Source of the DNA: Anaerolineae bacterium
GTDB taxonomy: Bacteria; Chloroflexota; Anaerolineae; B4-G1
Direction: 5' to 3'
DNA: 24,157 nucleotides
Assembly (NCBI GenBank): GCA_016783285.1
Contig: JADHWW010000128.1
Coordinates: 1 to 24,157 of the forward strand
This document shows positions 14,718 through 21,397 of this stretch, piece by piece. Position 1 is the first letter of the stretch. Every line of letters begins with the position of its first letter. The notes beneath the pieces were generated by a model. The model was not told where the DNA came from and ran no database searches. It saw only the letters and a list, made by a program, of their open reading frames with translations. The translations under genes and the position numbers were made by a program.

Positions 14718-15262
14718 TGAGATTTCCTCCTTAGTTCTGCCTCCCATCCGGCGATGAATTCCCGCAGCCAATTTCGCACCGCCGGGTGCGTCAGTGGTAT
14801 CTCTCCTAACTCGGTTCGCATATCCGCTGTATGGAATTCGAACTCCCGCCCATCCACTCGATGGGCATAGTGCACATCGCACGATCCGGACAGAATGACC
14901 GCCAACAGTGTCCCCGTTATGTCACCCAAAGGAGCGCGATCAATATGGCTGTGCTGGAAGGTAGCTTGAAGCGTAGTACCTTGCCCCGGCTGTGAAGTGA
15001 CAGTCAAACTTCCATTGCAGCGCTTTGCAGCAGCCTCGAACAGGGGTATGCCTAATCCAACGTGGCGTGTGTTACGCGTAGTGAAGAAAGGGTCGAAAAT
15101 GCGATCCAGTAACGCCTCGCTCATCCCCCGGCCATTGTCTCGGATGATGATGACTAGCCAATCTGCAGCCATGTCCTCCTCAATGACCAATTCAATGAAG
15201 GTCGCGTCCGCTTCCAGCGAGTTCTCCATGGCGTCCAGGATATGCAGACTCAGTTCACGCAT
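14714..15262 (-). CDS. HATPase_c (histidine-kinase-like ATPase) protein without kinase domain
   Basis: 182 aa. The first ~115 residues are a GHKL ATPase fold: N-box LDAMENSLEADAT, G1 DNGRGM, F-box FDPFFTTR, G2 VGLGIPLF, and TVTSQPGQGTTLQATF. There is no H-box dimerisation domain, so it is not a complete kinase. The C-terminal ~70 residues (from about LGDITGTLLAVI) match nothing I can name. Such stand-alone ATPases with DRTGG proteins are commonly found next to [FeFe]-hydrogenase and bifurcating-enzyme genes; a regulatory or anti-sigma-like role is inferred. It starts 15 nt after the DRTGG gene, and the weak ribosome site suggests coupling. Confidence 0.85.
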   Translation of the reverse strand: MRELSLHILDAMENSLEADATFIELVIEEDMAADWLVIIIRDNGRGMSEALLDRIFDPFFTTRNTRHVGLGIPLFEAAAKRCNGSLTVTSQPGQGTTLQATFQHSHIDRAPLGDITGTLLAVILSGSCDVHYAHRVDGREFEFHTADMRTELGEIPLTHPAVRNWLREFIAGWEAELRRKSQ

Positions 15263-15277
15263 GAAAAACGACCGCTT

Positions 15278-15634
15278 TCATTGCTCACAGTCGTCCACTC
15301 CCAGCACCCCCAACTCAAACAATCTACCGACCACCGTGAACGTCGTGAGGTCCGTCGTCAGGATAGGGATGCCTTCTTTCTCTGCTTTCTCAATAGTAGT
15401 TGCTTCGGGCTTCACCCCTTCAGTGATGATGATGCCGGCCAGGTCGATCAGGCTGGCCACGGCCACGACGTTGGGATGGCTCTGCAGAGTGACCCAGACG
15501 TTGCCAGCGCGTGCTTTGGCCATCACGCAACTCAGCAGATCAGCGGCGTAACCGCCCGTAACTTCCGCACCCAGTTTCCCCGGCGCCGCTCGCACTTCCA
15601 ACTGTAGTTGACGGCAAAGTTCTTCCAGTGTCAC
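15278..15634 (-). CDS. DRTGG domain protein
   Basis: 118-aa small cytosolic protein. The DRTGG fold is recognisable from EVTGGYAADLLSCVMAKARAGNVWVT (residues about 24-50), IIITEGVKP, EKEGIPILTTDLTTFTVVGRLFELGV. It parallels the protein at 24013-23621 (GADLMSDVLSF, IPLLASKYTMFETCGRLY). The domain's ligand is not established. GTG 15634 is preceded by AGGAGG about 8 nt upstream. First gene of the unit driven by the promoter at 15847-15820, ahead of the HATPase and hdrA. Confidence 0.85.
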   Translation of the reverse strand: MTLEELCRQLQLEVRAAPGKLGAEVTGGYAADLLSCVMAKARAGNVWVTLQSHPNVVAVASLIDLAGIIITEGVKPEATTIEKAEKEGIPILTTDLTTFTVVGRLFELGVLGVDDCEQ

Positions 15635-15662
15635 TTTCTGCCCCTCCTATAGACCCAATATA

Positions 15663-15680
15663 GCAGTCAGCAATCAGCAG
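15663..15680. repeat. Short CAATCAG/CAGTCAG heptad
   Basis: GCAGTCAGCAATCAGCAG, about two and a half 7-nt units, in the leader of the DRTGG gene. Confidence 0.55.
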
Positions 15681-15819
15681 CCCCAATGATACCCAATCGT
15701 TGGTATGTTTACCTTCCCTCCATAACCACTTTAACGTGCGAGAGGAGGCTCCCGAGGGTCTGCAGTAATGCTCCGATGAGAGGAGTCTCTAAGGAGTCTG
15801 CCGCTGGCTAATGAATTTT

Positions 15820-15847
15820 ATTATACTCATCTGGCGAAATCTGCCAA
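15820..15847 (-). promoter_or_regulatory. sigma70-type promoter of the DRTGG-HATPase-hdrA-flx unit
   Basis: Minus-strand TTGGCA (15847-15842), 16-nt spacer, perfect TATAAT (15825-15820). It lies downstream of the kinase stop and is the only good promoter before hdrA. Confidence 0.7.
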
Positions 15848-15906
15848 ATGAGAACATCAGCCGGAAACCCTTACATACAAACAATAGCCGGGAGCAGGAG
15901 CCCGGT

Positions 15907-17043
15907 CTATTTCAGAGGACACAGTGGGAAGGCTATGGTGAACGTGCTGCCCTGCCCCACTGTGCTTTCCACCTCAATACGCCCGCCGTACCGGTCCACC
16001 AGGTCTTTGACGATAGCCAGCCCCAGCCCTGTCCCAACCTCGTCCAACGCTTTGGCATTGGGGGCGCGATAGAATTCCTCGAACAGATGGGAAAACGCTT
16101 CCTCTGGGATACCGATGCCGGTGTCGGTCACCTCTACCTGGACATCCTCCCCCACCCTGTGCAGAGAGACGGTCACGCTGCCGCCAGAGGGAGTGTACTT
16201 GACCGCGTTCCCCACCAGGTTGACAAAGATGCGGTCTAGCCCCTCCTCAGTACCCCAGACCACCAACTCCTCACAGCAAACGCGGTGAGCTAGGGCAACC
16301 CCCTTTTCCTCGGCGCGGGGCTGAAGCAAGAGTACCGCCCGCCCCACCGAAGGGTTGAGCACCACCTCCGTCTCCTCCTCCGCCAACTCCGGGGCCTTGC
16401 CCGCTGCCAGGTCCAGAAGGTCGTTGACCAGGCTCTCCAGGAAATCGAGGCGGCGACTGATGCGACCGAATATCTCGGACTGTTTGTCGCTCATTTCGCC
16501 AGCGTACCCTTTGAGCACACCCCGTACCAGGGACTGGGAGACGACGACGGGAGAGCGTAGTTCGTGGGTTGCGACGTGGATAAAGTGGGCCTTGCTGGCC
16601 TCTATGGCTTCCAACGCCACCAATGCACGGGTGGCCGCCACGGCCGCCGCGCCCAGGTCGGCCAGTGGCATCAGCAAAGTGACACCTTCCTCACCAAAGC
16701 GTTGGGGCGCAGTGTCGTAGACGTGGAGAGTGCCGACCAGGTTGCCCTCGTGGATTAGCGGAACACACAAGGCAGAGCGATAATCCTCGGGCACATCCGC
16801 TGTCCGGGGGTCAGTGTGTGCATCAGCGATGATGACCGGCCAGCCGGAGAGTGCTTCCGCGTCAAGCAGGCTGTTTTCCACCGCAATCGGTTCTCGCTGC
16901 TGGAACACGGCAGGAGGGCCGGAGACCGCCGCCATCGTCAAGCGCGCGCCCCCTTCGTCCAGCAGGCGGACTACTGCCGCGTCCGCCTGCAATATCTGTC
17001 TGGCCCCACCGGCCAGGCGGGCCAGCACTTGTTTCAGTTCCAC
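15907..17043 (-). CDS. GAF-domain sensor histidine kinase
   Basis: 378-aa soluble kinase with no membrane segment. Residues 1-145 are a GAF-like sensor (ILQADAAVVRLLDE, RSALCVPLIHEGNLVGTLHVY). HisKA has FIHVATHELRSP with phospho-acceptor H160. HATPase_c carries the N-box NLVGNAVKYTP (275-285), G1 DTGIGIP (307-313), and G2 GTGLGLAIVKDLVDRYGG (337-354). GTG 17043 is preceded by GGAG 7 nt upstream. It lies 56 nt after a receiver-only regulator and behind the hydrogenase and protease genes, so it may sense redox or energy state for this locus. What the GAF domain binds cannot be told; a CCEE cysteine pair (256-257) lies outside it. Confidence 0.95.
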   Translation of the reverse strand: MELKQVLARLAGGARQILQADAAVVRLLDEGGARLTMAAVSGPPAVFQQREPIAVENSLLDAEALSGWPVIIADAHTDPRTADVPEDYRSALCVPLIHEGNLVGTLHVYDTAPQRFGEEGVTLLMPLADLGAAAVAATRALVALEAIEASKAHFIHVATHELRSPVVVSQSLVRGVLKGYAGEMSDKQSEIFGRISRRLDFLESLVNDLLDLAAGKAPELAEEETEVVLNPSVGRAVLLLQPRAEEKGVALAHRVCCEELVVWGTEEGLDRIFVNLVGNAVKYTPSGGSVTVSLHRVGEDVQVEVTDTGIGIPEEAFSHLFEEFYRAPNAKALDEVGTGLGLAIVKDLVDRYGGRIEVESTVGQGSTFTIAFPLCPLK

Positions 17044-17057
17044 TGCACGCTCCGGTT

Positions 17058-17098
17058 TACCCCCTTTCCCCCTCCCCTCCGGAGGTAGGGTTAGGGGG
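17058..17098. repeat. G/C-rich dispersed repeat between regulator and kinase
   Basis: Runs of C then a CCTCCGGAGG palindrome then AGGGTTAGGGGG on the plus strand, filling most of the 56-nt gap. It begins 1 nt past the response regulator stop and resembles the G/C-run elements in hypE and hypF. Confidence 0.6.
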
Positions 17099-17099
17099 T

Positions 17100-17501
17100 C
17101 TACTGCGACTGCTCGATCAGTGCACGCACTTTCTCCAGCAGCACATCGGGATCAATCGGCTTGTCCACGAAGTCGTCCACCGGCAGGTAGGCCTCATCGG
17201 GGCCGAAGCGCAGGGACGTGGTGGTATGAATCGCAGTCAGCATCAGGATCGGAATGTGCCGGCAGGCAGCATACTCCGAGTCAGGGTCAGGGCTGCGGAG
17301 TTGGAGAGAGACTTGGAAGCCAGCCGTCGTCGTCTCCAACATCACATCGAGGATGATCAGGTCAGGCTCGACCCCCTTGACTTTCTGCAGTCCTTCCTCA
17401 GCGGTGGCGGCAGCGATCATCTCATAGCCGTTGGCCTCCAGCGGCATCCGTAGCGCCGCCAGCATATCAGGATCGTCTTCAATCACCAAAATCTTGGGCA
17501 T
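17100..17501 (-). CDS. Receiver-only response regulator
   Basis: 133-aa CheY-like single domain. Acidic pocket E8-D9-D10, phospho-acceptor D52 in PDLIILDVML, the switch Thr in PILMLTA and the Lys in DFVDKPID are all present. No output domain follows, so it acts by protein contact or relays phosphate. ATG 17501 gives MPKILVIEDD; the 12-codon extension to 17537 lies in the protease and is unlikely. It overlaps the maturation protease by 23 nt and is followed by the kinase, its probable partner. Confidence 0.93.
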   Translation of the reverse strand: MPKILVIEDDPDMLAALRMPLEANGYEMIAAATAEEGLQKVKGVEPDLIILDVMLETTTAGFQVSLQLRSPDPDSEYAACRHIPILMLTAIHTTTSLRFGPDEAYLPVDDFVDKPIDPDVLLEKVRALIEQSQ

Positions 17502-17958
17502 GGTCTTCTCCTGTTGTTTCTTCGAGCACTGCGTCAATCAGAGCCGGGAGCACGGTTTCCACAGCCGGGCTCAGCCCCTCTCCCCAGCCGACCTCGGCCG
17601 GCTGGGCACCAAAGATCACTATCTCTGGCAGTGCCCGACCCAGTGCGTCGGCCAGCGCCAGAACCTCGCTCAGGCCAGCGTGGTGGAGGGAGAAGCGGTC
17701 CGCCGCCTGAGCCAGGCGGACCTGATCCGGCGTGAAGCGTACAAACTGGCCCGGCTCTCGTCCGACGTCGGCAGCGTCTATTACCACTACGCGCTTCCAT
17801 CCCTCCAGAACTTGCAGCAAATCCAGCCCTCCAGCCCCTCCGTCAAGAGCCGTCACCCCCTCCGGCAGTCCACGACGGGTCAGCTCCTCCACTACCCGTG
17901 GACCGATTGCGTCGTCGCCGCGCAAGGGATTGCCCAGGCCGAGCACCAGCACACGCAT
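17479..17958 (-). CDS. hycI: Hydrogenase maturation protease (HycI/HyaD family)
   Basis: 159-aa Ni-dependent endopeptidase that removes the short tail after the DPCxxCxxH motif of HydA. Motifs: VLGLGNPLRGDDAIG, LDGGAGGLDL, VVVIDAADVG, SLHHAGLSEVL. It starts at ATG 17958, 4 nt after the hydA stop (an in-frame TTG at 17970 would add four residues). Its closest relative in the window is the protease at 7512-6949, and a long stretch (SDRFSLHHAGLSE-type through GEGLSPAVE) is nearly identical, so one arose by duplication or both came with separate large subunits. Its 3' end overlaps the response regulator by 23 nt. This copy has a normal C-terminus. Confidence 0.95.
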   Translation of the reverse strand: MRVLVLGLGNPLRGDDAIGPRVVEELTRRGLPEGVTALDGGAGGLDLLQVLEGWKRVVVIDAADVGREPGQFVRFTPDQVRLAQAADRFSLHHAGLSEVLALADALGRALPEIVIFGAQPAEVGWGEGLSPAVETVLPALIDAVLEETTGEDHAQDFGD

Positions 17959-17962
17959 CGTC

Positions 17963-19252
17963 TTACACAAACGTCACCGTCAAGAAGTGAGCCGAGCAGG
18001 AAATACAGGGATCATAGGCCCGCACCAGCATCTCTAAGAGGTGCCGGATCTCATCCTGGGGCCGGTCCATAATCTGGGGCAAGAGCTCTTTCATGTCGGT
18101 ATTCAGATTGGCCATGTTCTGGTTGGTGGGGATAATGCAGTTCGCCTCAACGCAGCGGCCGTCCTCGTCATACACATAGTTGTGGAAGAGAATACCACGG
18201 GGCACGTCGCACGAGCCGACACCTTCCCCCGCTTTCACGTCCACGGCCAGCGGCTCCTCAGGCTGGATGGACCGGGTGAGCAGCTCGTCTATGATTCGGA
18301 TGCCGTCCTCTATGCAATGGACCATCTCCACCACCTGGGCAGCGCTGTTAAGGAAGGGGTTGGTGACAATGGGCTTCAGGCCCAGTTTAGCCGCCGCATC
18401 CTTAGCGCGGGGATGAAGTTGGTCAAAGTTGTTGTTCAGCCGCGCCAGCGCGCCCACCATGTAGGACTCGCGGTTGTGATGGGTCCACTTGGCCGTGGAG
18501 AAAGGCACACACTCCTCGTTGGTCACCTTCCTGTAGTCCTCGATGGGATAGGAGAAGCCGTCGGAGGTGACGACAGTGCCGTCAATGAAGGCGTACTCGT
18601 CGTCCTTTTTGAGGGAGACGTACTCCGTCTCCCGCTCGAACTCTGGCCAGGGAAGGGTGGCAAACAGCGCCACCGTCTCGTCCATGTCAGCGCGGGCATC
18701 CACGAGACGGCCCCGCATCTCCCGCAGTTCGGCCTCGGTGGGCAGGTGTGTAAAGCCACCGACCGCCATGGCGATGGGGTGGGTATGGCGGCCGCCGATC
18801 ATTGCGCATAGGTCGCCGGAGAGTTTCTTGACCCGCAGTGCTCGTTCCACCACCTCCCGGTGGGTCGCCGCCAGCGGGATGACGGAGCCGACGCCGAGGA
18901 AATCCGGCGCGACCAGGTAGTAGGTGTGCAGGACGTGGCTGTCTATGATCTCGCCGTGGAAGTTGAGTTTGCGCAGCAGCACCGTCTGCTCCGAAGGCTC
19001 TACCCCCAGCGCCTTCTCGGTGGCGCGGAGACTGGCGGTAGCGTGGCCCACACTGCAGATGCCGCAGATGCGGGAGGTGACGTGGCTGAGTTCATGGTAA
19101 GGCCGGCCGCGCACGAACGCTTCGAAGAAGCGCGGGGCTTCGACGACCTCGAAGCGACATTCCTTGATCTCGCCGTTGCGGGTGTCCACGACAATGTTGC
19201 CATGCCCCTCGACACGGGTCACGTGATGCACGTCAATATTCAGGGTGGTCAT
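17963..19252 (-). CDS. hydA: [NiFe]-hydrogenase large subunit, group 3b/sulfhydrogenase type
   Basis: Catalytic subunit of a soluble NAD(P)-linked hydrogenase. 429 aa. L1 motif RICGICSVGH supplies C63 and C66; L2 motif DPCISCSAH supplies C416 and C419, with H422 the cleavage site, leaving a seven-residue tail FLTVTFV for the protease. All four Ni-Fe cysteines are present. ATG 19252 (MTTLNIDVHHVTRVEGHGN) has AAAGGA upstream and is the usual family start; an in-frame ATG at 19306 is less likely. The order hydB-hydG-hydD-hydA is that of group 3b enzymes such as Pyrococcus hydrogenase I, but here hicB-hicA separates hydD from hydA. A second, almost wholly deleted large subunit with the same C-terminus lies at 7601-7509. 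Confidence 0.96.
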   Translation of the reverse strand: MTTLNIDVHHVTRVEGHGNIVVDTRNGEIKECRFEVVEAPRFFEAFVRGRPYHELSHVTSRICGICSVGHATASLRATEKALGVEPSEQTVLLRKLNFHGEIIDSHVLHTYYLVAPDFLGVGSVIPLAATHREVVERALRVKKLSGDLCAMIGGRHTHPIAMAVGGFTHLPTEAELREMRGRLVDARADMDETVALFATLPWPEFERETEYVSLKKDDEYAFIDGTVVTSDGFSYPIEDYRKVTNEECVPFSTAKWTHHNRESYMVGALARLNNNFDQLHPRAKDAAAKLGLKPIVTNPFLNSAAQVVEMVHCIEDGIRIIDELLTRSIQPEEPLAVDVKAGEGVGSCDVPRGILFHNYVYDEDGRCVEANCIIPTNQNMANLNTDMKELLPQIMDRPQDEIRHLLEMLVRAYDPCISCSAHFLTVTFV

Positions 19253-19290
19253 AATCGTGTCCTTTCCCAGGTTCATTTTGCCGCGGAATC

Positions 19291-19521
19291 TCATAACTGA
19301 TTCCATTCATCGGCTGTGATTCTACGGTCAATGATTGTCTCCACTTCGCGTATCATCATTCGCAGTTGCGGTACAGAATATTCTGCATTAGAGGGAATCA
19401 CCAGGCGGTGGCGTTCATAGACCATAAACTGGTGACGCGTTCCGGAGTAAGGACCGTCAAAACCGATCTCCCGGAGCCGGTGGATAAAAATCCGCCGTTT
19501 ACAGGATACCCACCGGCTCAT
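19291..19521 (-). CDS. hicA: HicA-family toxin (mRNA interferase)
   Basis: 76-aa protein of the HicA/YcfA double-stranded-RNA-binding-like fold. FIHRLREIGFDGPYSGTRHQF carries the catalytic-type His in GTRHQF (the family's GSHHxF), followed by VIPSNAEYSVPQLRMMIREV. ATG 19521 overlaps hicB by 23 nt. It ends 38 nt before hydA. Sequence and length look intact. The gene order here is antitoxin then toxin, opposite to the classic hicA-hicB order but common in variants. Confidence 0.85.
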   Translation of the reverse strand: MSRWVSCKRRIFIHRLREIGFDGPYSGTRHQFMVYERHRLVIPSNAEYSVPQLRMMIREVETIIDRRITADEWNQL

Positions 19522-19768
19522 ATTGGGGCGCCTGGTTTAGATCTACTCCGGCGATCACCGGCAGCGGATGGCCTAACTTGAGACCGACCAGAATCCAGTC
19601 TTCCAGCGTGGAACGCAGTTCCTCTGCACACTCGCACAGCGTGTCTCCAAATGCAATCACTCCTTTGCATGGAGGGATTCGCCCCACATACGTGCCATCC
19701 TCCAATTTATCGTAGACTGCTTGAGCCGTTGCTTGCTCAATGTAGTCGCTCAGAACAAACCGCCACAC
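19499..19768 (-). CDS. hicB: HicB-family antitoxin
   Basis: 89-aa partial RNase-H-like fold typical of HicB: YDKLEDGTYVGRIPPCKGVIAFGDTLCECAEELRSTLEDWI, then LPVIAGVDLN. No C-terminal DNA-binding domain is visible, so autoregulation by HicB alone is uncertain. GTG 19768 is chosen because AGGAGG lies about 10 nt upstream and it is 4 nt after the hydD stop; the ATG at 19810 is inside hydD. With hicA it forms a toxin-antitoxin pair transcribed within the hydrogenase operon. Confidence 0.83.
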   Translation of the reverse strand: MWRFVLSDYIEQATAQAVYDKLEDGTYVGRIPPCKGVIAFGDTLCECAEELRSTLEDWILVGLKLGHPLPVIAGVDLNQAPQYEPVGIL

Positions 19769-19772
19769 TGTC

Positions 19773-20546
19773 TCACACCTCCTGTTCCCGCTCCTGCACC
19801 TGGTACGCATTGAACATCGTGAAGCGAGACATGACGTCCTCCACAGTCAGGCCGGCCTCCGCCAGCACGTCTTTCATCGCGTTCTCGTTGGGGTTGGGGA
19901 TGAGCCCCCGGCAGCCCTCGCAGCCGTCGCCGTAGGTGGGGCAGATGGCCCCGCATCCAGCCCGCGTGACCGGCCCCAGACAAGGCTTGCCGAGGAGTAA
20001 CAGGCACACGTTCTCCTTCAGTTTGCACTCGACGCAGATAGGATAGTCAGGGATGGGCGGCTTCTTGCCCAGAAGAACCGCCTTGACTACCCGGATGAAC
20101 TCCTCCCGGTCAATAGGGCAGCCGGGGATGGCAGCGTCCACTTCGATCACGGCATCAATGGGCCGGGCCGCATAGGTCTCGTACCAATCCGCCTTGTCCC
20201 CATAGACCCAGCGACGAACGTCCTCCAACGGGTGCAGGTTCTTCAGCGCGTTGACACCTCCCAGGTGGGCGCAGGCCCCCAGCGCGACGACGAGGTCGGC
20301 CTGTTCGCGGATCTTTTCCAGGCGCGCCTCGTCGGATTCGCGGGTACAGGAGCCCTCGATGAACGCGATCTGGTAATCCTCTCCTTTCTCGGTCATCGCC
20401 TCGCGGAACTGCACGATCTCGACGGCGCCGAGCAGATCCAGGTGGGTCTGAAGTGCATCAATGACCGTCAGTTGGCACCCCTCACAGCACGCAAAGTCAA
20501 AGAAGGCAACCTTGGGCTTCCCATTGTTCATTGTTTCATTGTTCAT
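19773..20546 (-). CDS. hydD: [NiFe]-hydrogenase small subunit, sulfhydrogenase delta
   Basis: 257-aa electron-transfer subunit holding the [4Fe-4S] relay next to the NiFe site. FFDFACCEGCQLT carries the proximal-cluster CxxC; further ligands are in GACAHLGG, PGCPID, and the C-terminal CVECKLKENVCLLLL, CLGPVTRAGCGAICPTYGDGCEGC run. It starts at ATG 20546, 2 nt past the hydG stop, with GGAGG about 10 nt upstream. The first ten codons are an AATGAAC heptad repeat that supplies three ATGs (20546, 20531 and others), so the start could also be MNNGKPKV at 20531. An in-frame extension to 20891 is hydG shadow. Confidence 0.95.
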   Translation of the reverse strand: MNNETMNNGKPKVAFFDFACCEGCQLTVIDALQTHLDLLGAVEIVQFREAMTEKGEDYQIAFIEGSCTRESDEARLEKIREQADLVVALGACAHLGGVNALKNLHPLEDVRRWVYGDKADWYETYAARPIDAVIEVDAAIPGCPIDREEFIRVVKAVLLGKKPPIPDYPICVECKLKENVCLLLLGKPCLGPVTRAGCGAICPTYGDGCEGCRGLIPNPNENAMKDVLAEAGLTVEDVMSRFTMFNAYQVQEREQEV

Positions 20547-20552
20547 TGTTAC
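20524..20552. repeat. AATGAAC heptad repeat over the hydD start
   Basis: On the minus strand AACAATG units occur four times between the hydG stop and codon 8 of hydD, spelling MNNETMNNG and offering alternative start codons. Confidence 0.75.
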
Positions 20553-21397
20553 AATGCCTCCTCGACGCCCTTGACCTGAGCGTAGTTGAAAACAGGGCCA
20601 TCCTGGCAGCAGTACAGATTGTTGATCTGGCAGTGACCGCATTTCCCCACGCCACACTTCATCCGTCGCTCCAGGGAGAGGTAAATCTGTGTCTCTGGAA
20701 TACCCTTGCCCAGCAGTTCCATCAGCACGAAGCGATACATGATGGGCGGACCGCAGGTAACGGCAACAGTATTGCGCGGGTTGATGCTGATCAAGGGGAA
20801 GAGCGTGGTGATGACGCCCACGTGACCGTCCCACGCCTCGTCCCCCCGATCTACGGTGATGTGACACTCGACGTCGTTGCGGGCGACCCACTCATCCAGT
20901 TCATCGCGGAAAAGCAGTTCTTCGGGTCGCTTGGATCCATAGAGAATGACCACCTGCCCGAAGGAGCCGCGCTCGTCGAGCACCTGGTTAATTAACGAAC
21001 GAAGCGGGGCTAACCCCAGGCCGCCCGGTGCGAAGAGCATGTCCTTGCCACGCATCTTCTCGATGGGAAAGCCATGGCCGAAAGGCCCGCGAATGCCAAC
21101 TTGATCCCCTGGCTGCATCGCATGCAGTGCGCCAGTTACGTCACCCACTCGCCGTACGCAGAGTTTGAAGGCACCGTTGGACCGGCTGGGCGACGAGGTG
21201 ATGGAGATAGGAGCCTCGCCCACGGCCAGCACCGAGAGCATAACGAACTGTCCTGGGGCGTGGCCCAAATTGCGTCCGCCTGGCAACTCGATGCTGAACA
21301 GTTTTTCCAACGCGGTCATCTGTTCCACGTTGACCAGACGGGCCATCTCAGGCGTATAGACGCTTGCACTGAGCCTTGTCGAAGTGGATGTCGTCAT
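20549..21397 (-). CDS. hydG: Hydrogenase/sulfhydrogenase gamma subunit (FAD/NAD(P) diaphorase)
   Basis: 282-aa NAD(P)H-oxidising subunit of the group 3b enzyme. FAD-binding PGQFVMLSVLAVGEAPISITSSP, GIRGPFGHGFP, NAD(P)-binding LFAPGGLGLAPLRSLI and VTCGPPIM, and a C-terminal [2Fe-2S] set CGVGKCGHCQI with YCC before QDGPVF. ATG 21397 overlaps hydB as ATGA. The first dozen residues (TSTRLSASV) are coded by a CACT-bounded palindromic repeat at 21367-21386 and are not part of the conserved fold, which begins at about VYTPEMA. Paralogue of FlxA in this window. Confidence 0.95.
   Translation of the reverse strand: MTTSTSTRLSASVYTPEMARLVNVEQMTALEKLFSIELPGGRNLGHAPGQFVMLSVLAVGEAPISITSSPSRSNGAFKLCVRRVGDVTGALHAMQPGDQVGIRGPFGHGFPIEKMRGKDMLFAPGGLGLAPLRSLINQVLDERGSFGQVVILYGSKRPEELLFRDELDEWVARNDVECHITVDRGDEAWDGHVGVITTLFPLISINPRNTVAVTCGPPIMYRFVLMELLGKGIPETQIYLSLERRMKCGVGKCGHCQINNLYCCQDGPVFNYAQVKGVEEAL
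21367..21386. repeat. Palindrome-ended repeat in hydG N-terminus
   Basis: CACTGAGCCTTGTCGAAGTG with CACT/AGTG ends. It resembles GAGCCT-GTCGAA repeats seen across many bacterial genomes (recalled, not searched). Confidence 0.5.

Larger units (their letters stand above)
15635..15906. other. Intergenic region between kinase and second transcription unit
   Basis: 272 nt. Holds a possible weak terminator just after the kinase stop (CCGGG-8 nt-CCCGG followed by TATTGTTTG on the minus strand, about 15904-15873), the promoter at 15847-15820, an imperfect palindrome ATACC-CAATCGTT-GGTAT (about 15692-15709) that could be an operator, and a CAATCAG heptad at 15663-15680. The leader before the DRTGG gene is about 180 nt. 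Confidence 0.5.
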
